From the NCBI GenBank assembly GCA_021442155.1, contig CM038225.1, forward strand, positions 80,984,925 to 81,048,924: a stretch of DNA of 64,000 nucleotides, given 5' to 3'. Below are positions 62,088 through 64,000 of this stretch, piece after piece. The position numbers were made by a program, and so were the translations under genes. The stretch is from Cymbidium sinense. Taxonomy: Eukaryota; Streptophyta; Magnoliopsida; Asparagales; Orchidaceae. The notes below the pieces were generated by a model. It saw only the letters and a program-made list of their open reading frames with translations, did not search any database and was not told the origin of the DNA. The first letter of the stretch is position 1, and each line of letters opens with the position of its first letter.

Positions 62088-64000
62088 TATGGAGAAAATT
62101 TTCTATAATTAAGGAGTCACTTTTCAAATCTGTTGGTGAGAAATGAGAGATGAGACATTATAGAAATTCATCTTTTTAGGATGCCACGTAGATCTACAGA
62201 TGTGCTCATTCAGGTGATCGGGTATATCATCAAAGAATAGTATACTATCTCGAAAGATAGAAGTCACTACCCTTTAATGGACTTAATCACCTCAATAAGG
62301 ACTCCTAAGGATGATGGGTCTGCATATGTAGTAGAGATTCTTCCCCTACTTTACATGAAAAAGTAAAACAAGATTTATTTTAAATTGGGTTCATAGCAAG
62401 TTATAGTTACATCCTAAAGAATGAGGATTTTTTAGGAAAACTCTCGATTAAGGTAAATGATCATTGTCTTTGAAGATTTTAATAAGAAGGAACTATCAAT
62501 CGATTAATTAATTTTTGAAAAATCAAATGGGATTGATCAAAAGAGGGAGTTATGAGTGAAGCCAAAGGAAGAGAAGTAGGAGGTGCCCACGATGTTAAGA
62601 AACCTAGCGAGCATCTCAAATATCCTATAGTTGGGCTATACATTTTTAAAATTGATTTAGTTTATTTGAGTTACATTTTTATTAAAAATTTAGGACTTAT
62701 GATTCTTTAATACAAGATTAAGGAAATACCTAAGAGGTGAGGTATGCTGCTCTGAGGAGAAGTAATCTAAATCTAGGGAGCTTTGGCGAGGGATGAAAGC
62801 ACAACCTAAATCTAAGGAGAAAATGGGTAATTGGTTTGTCTCCACAAGAGAGGACAAACCATCTGACATCTTTGACTTACAACTACCTAGGGGTGACCAC
62901 CAACTAACTCCTCCTACGATTTTAAATACATGTAGGCAAATATTTATACTTATGTAAGATAGTTAGGCTGTTATTTATTTAGAAAGAGACTAAGTCCTTA
63001 AACTTACTCCCTAAAGAGACTAGATCATGAAAAAGGCATGCTTAAAATGACCTTAAATGCTAAATTCAAATTTCATTTTATTTTTATTTTGGACAATTAT
63101 TTTGACTCAGCTAATAGATTCATATGATTAATGCATGAGAAAAATATTGGCCAAAATCGGGTGAAGGAGGATGTGTTTCCATATTCTTTGGTAAAGGTGG
63201 AATCCCTCCAATCAAGAGTGAAATAAGATATTGTTGTGCATGATATTACAAAAGAATTGCACATCCGGTTAAGGGGTTGTTAATTCTTTTATCTTGATTT
63301 TAAACCTAAGCTTTATGTGAGGTTATGAGTTGTTTAATTTTTATTTTTGAGTTGTTAAGTTGGCTAACAGATTTATTTTTTCCTAAAGAGCCTAATCCAC
63401 ATCTAGGCCATACATAAAGCAAGGAAGAAACTAGAAAAAGCATGCCACTTAATGCAAAAGCTAAATAAATCAGTAATCAATTTATAAAGCTAATTGCAAA
63501 AAAGAATAAAAGGCCATTGTGGTTGGGCACCACTGCACAAATTCGAAAATATCAAATTGGGTAGCCGAGCTCTACCCTTATACAACCCGGATTATAAATG
63601 AATTAAATTATAATTAAGCAAGGAATTCATTGTTATGGGGTCTTCAAGCTTCATTCTTCTTTCTTCTTCTTTTCTTTTTTCTTCTTTTCTTTTTTCTTTC
63701 TTCTTTGGTTCTTTCTTTCTTCTTTGGTTCCTCCTTTTGGATGGTTGGAAGGTAGATGCTCCAAGGCTTCACATGGTGCAAAAGATAGAATCTTATGACC
63801 AATGTTCATCCTAATCCCCCTAACAATCATTCCAAAATCCTAATTGCACAAATTTACATGAAAAGAAAAAAGTGGAAATCTAACTAACACCTAAAAAATA
63901 AAGATTAGCTCAATCAAACCACACAAATTCCAAGCATGTATATTGGACTTATCACCCCACACATGGGTGACTAAGTCCACCTGGCCTATGGATTATGCTT
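62088..64000 (+). repeat. GL-H: giant LTR inserted in GL-F, right end outside window
   Basis: It begins TATGGAGAAAATTTTCTATA, the complement of the GL-G end TATAGAAATTTTTCACCACA, so it belongs to the GL-F/G subfamily. It runs through TACATCCTAAAGAATGAGG, the ACCACCAACTAACTCCTCC block, CTCTACCCTTATACAACCC at 63570 and the GAA-rich microsatellite. The window ends in the block matching 60310-60365. Its target duplication cannot be checked. Confidence 0.8.
63650..63725. repeat. TTC-rich microsatellite in GL-H
   Basis: TTCTTCTTTCTTTTTT-type repeats followed by two GGTTCTTTCTTTCTTCTTT-like units. It is the homologue of the GAA repeat in GL-F. Confidence 0.9.

Noticed and set aside
20295..64000. 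Interpretation of the GL units as DNA transposons because of inverted blocks
   Set aside because: The inverted blocks come from opposite-orientation nesting. Single units have no terminal inverted repeats beyond a couple of bases, and they have 5-bp duplications with TG...CA ends as in LTR retrotransposons.

Overview
The window is nuclear DNA of a flowering plant: AT-rich (about two thirds A+T by eye), gene-poor and built almost entirely from nested LTR retrotransposons. I found no host gene, tRNA, rRNA or CRISPR array. The species cannot be resolved from this sequence.

Positions 1-19088 are one old Ty3/gypsy element of the Tat/Ogre type, about 19.9 kb if the part left of the window is included. 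It has a left-truncated 5' LTR (1-1585), a primer binding site (1592-1609), an N-terminal ORF, gag, protease, reverse transcriptase, RNase H, a second RNase H, integrase, an antisense extra ORF with a plant mobile domain (11.6-14.7 kb), tandem repeats, a TA microsatellite, hairpins and a 2.4-kb 3' LTR (16645-19088). Every coding domain is recognisable and every one is broken by stops or frameshifts. An older LTR fragment of the same kind follows at 19.1-19.94 kb.

From 20.3 kb to the end, almost everything comes from a second family with giant non-coding LTRs, here called GL. One end reads TGTTGACC and the other (A)CACCACA. Eight copies or fragments (GL-A to GL-H) are nested in both orientations. 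Three have matching 5-bp target duplications: GL-C (ATTAT, 6.64 kb after removing its insert), GL-D (TCCAT, 8.12 kb, inside GL-C) and GL-G (CACAT, 1.57 kb, internally deleted, inside GL-F). GL-F is about 7.4 kb and joins 2.9 kb of internal DNA (50171-53070). GL LTRs carry arrays of TTGACC/GGTCAA motifs, about 160-bp tandem repeats, a 250-280-bp repeat whose copy number varies between copies, and two different TATA-like candidates.

The GL sense strand is not settled. A TGGCGCC primer-site-like motif beside the TGTTGACC end of GL-F favours reading CACCACA as the complement of the 5' end (5'-TGTGGTG...GGTCAACA-3'). A conserved TATAAGG and a block shared with the LTR of the first element favour the opposite. 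The strand field for GL features follows the first convention.

Taken together this is a layered, probably heterochromatic retrotransposon graveyard. Its two notable features are the antisense captured ORF in the Tat element, and a family of 6.6-8.1-kb LTRs that insert into one another head to head and form multi-kilobase inverted repeats.
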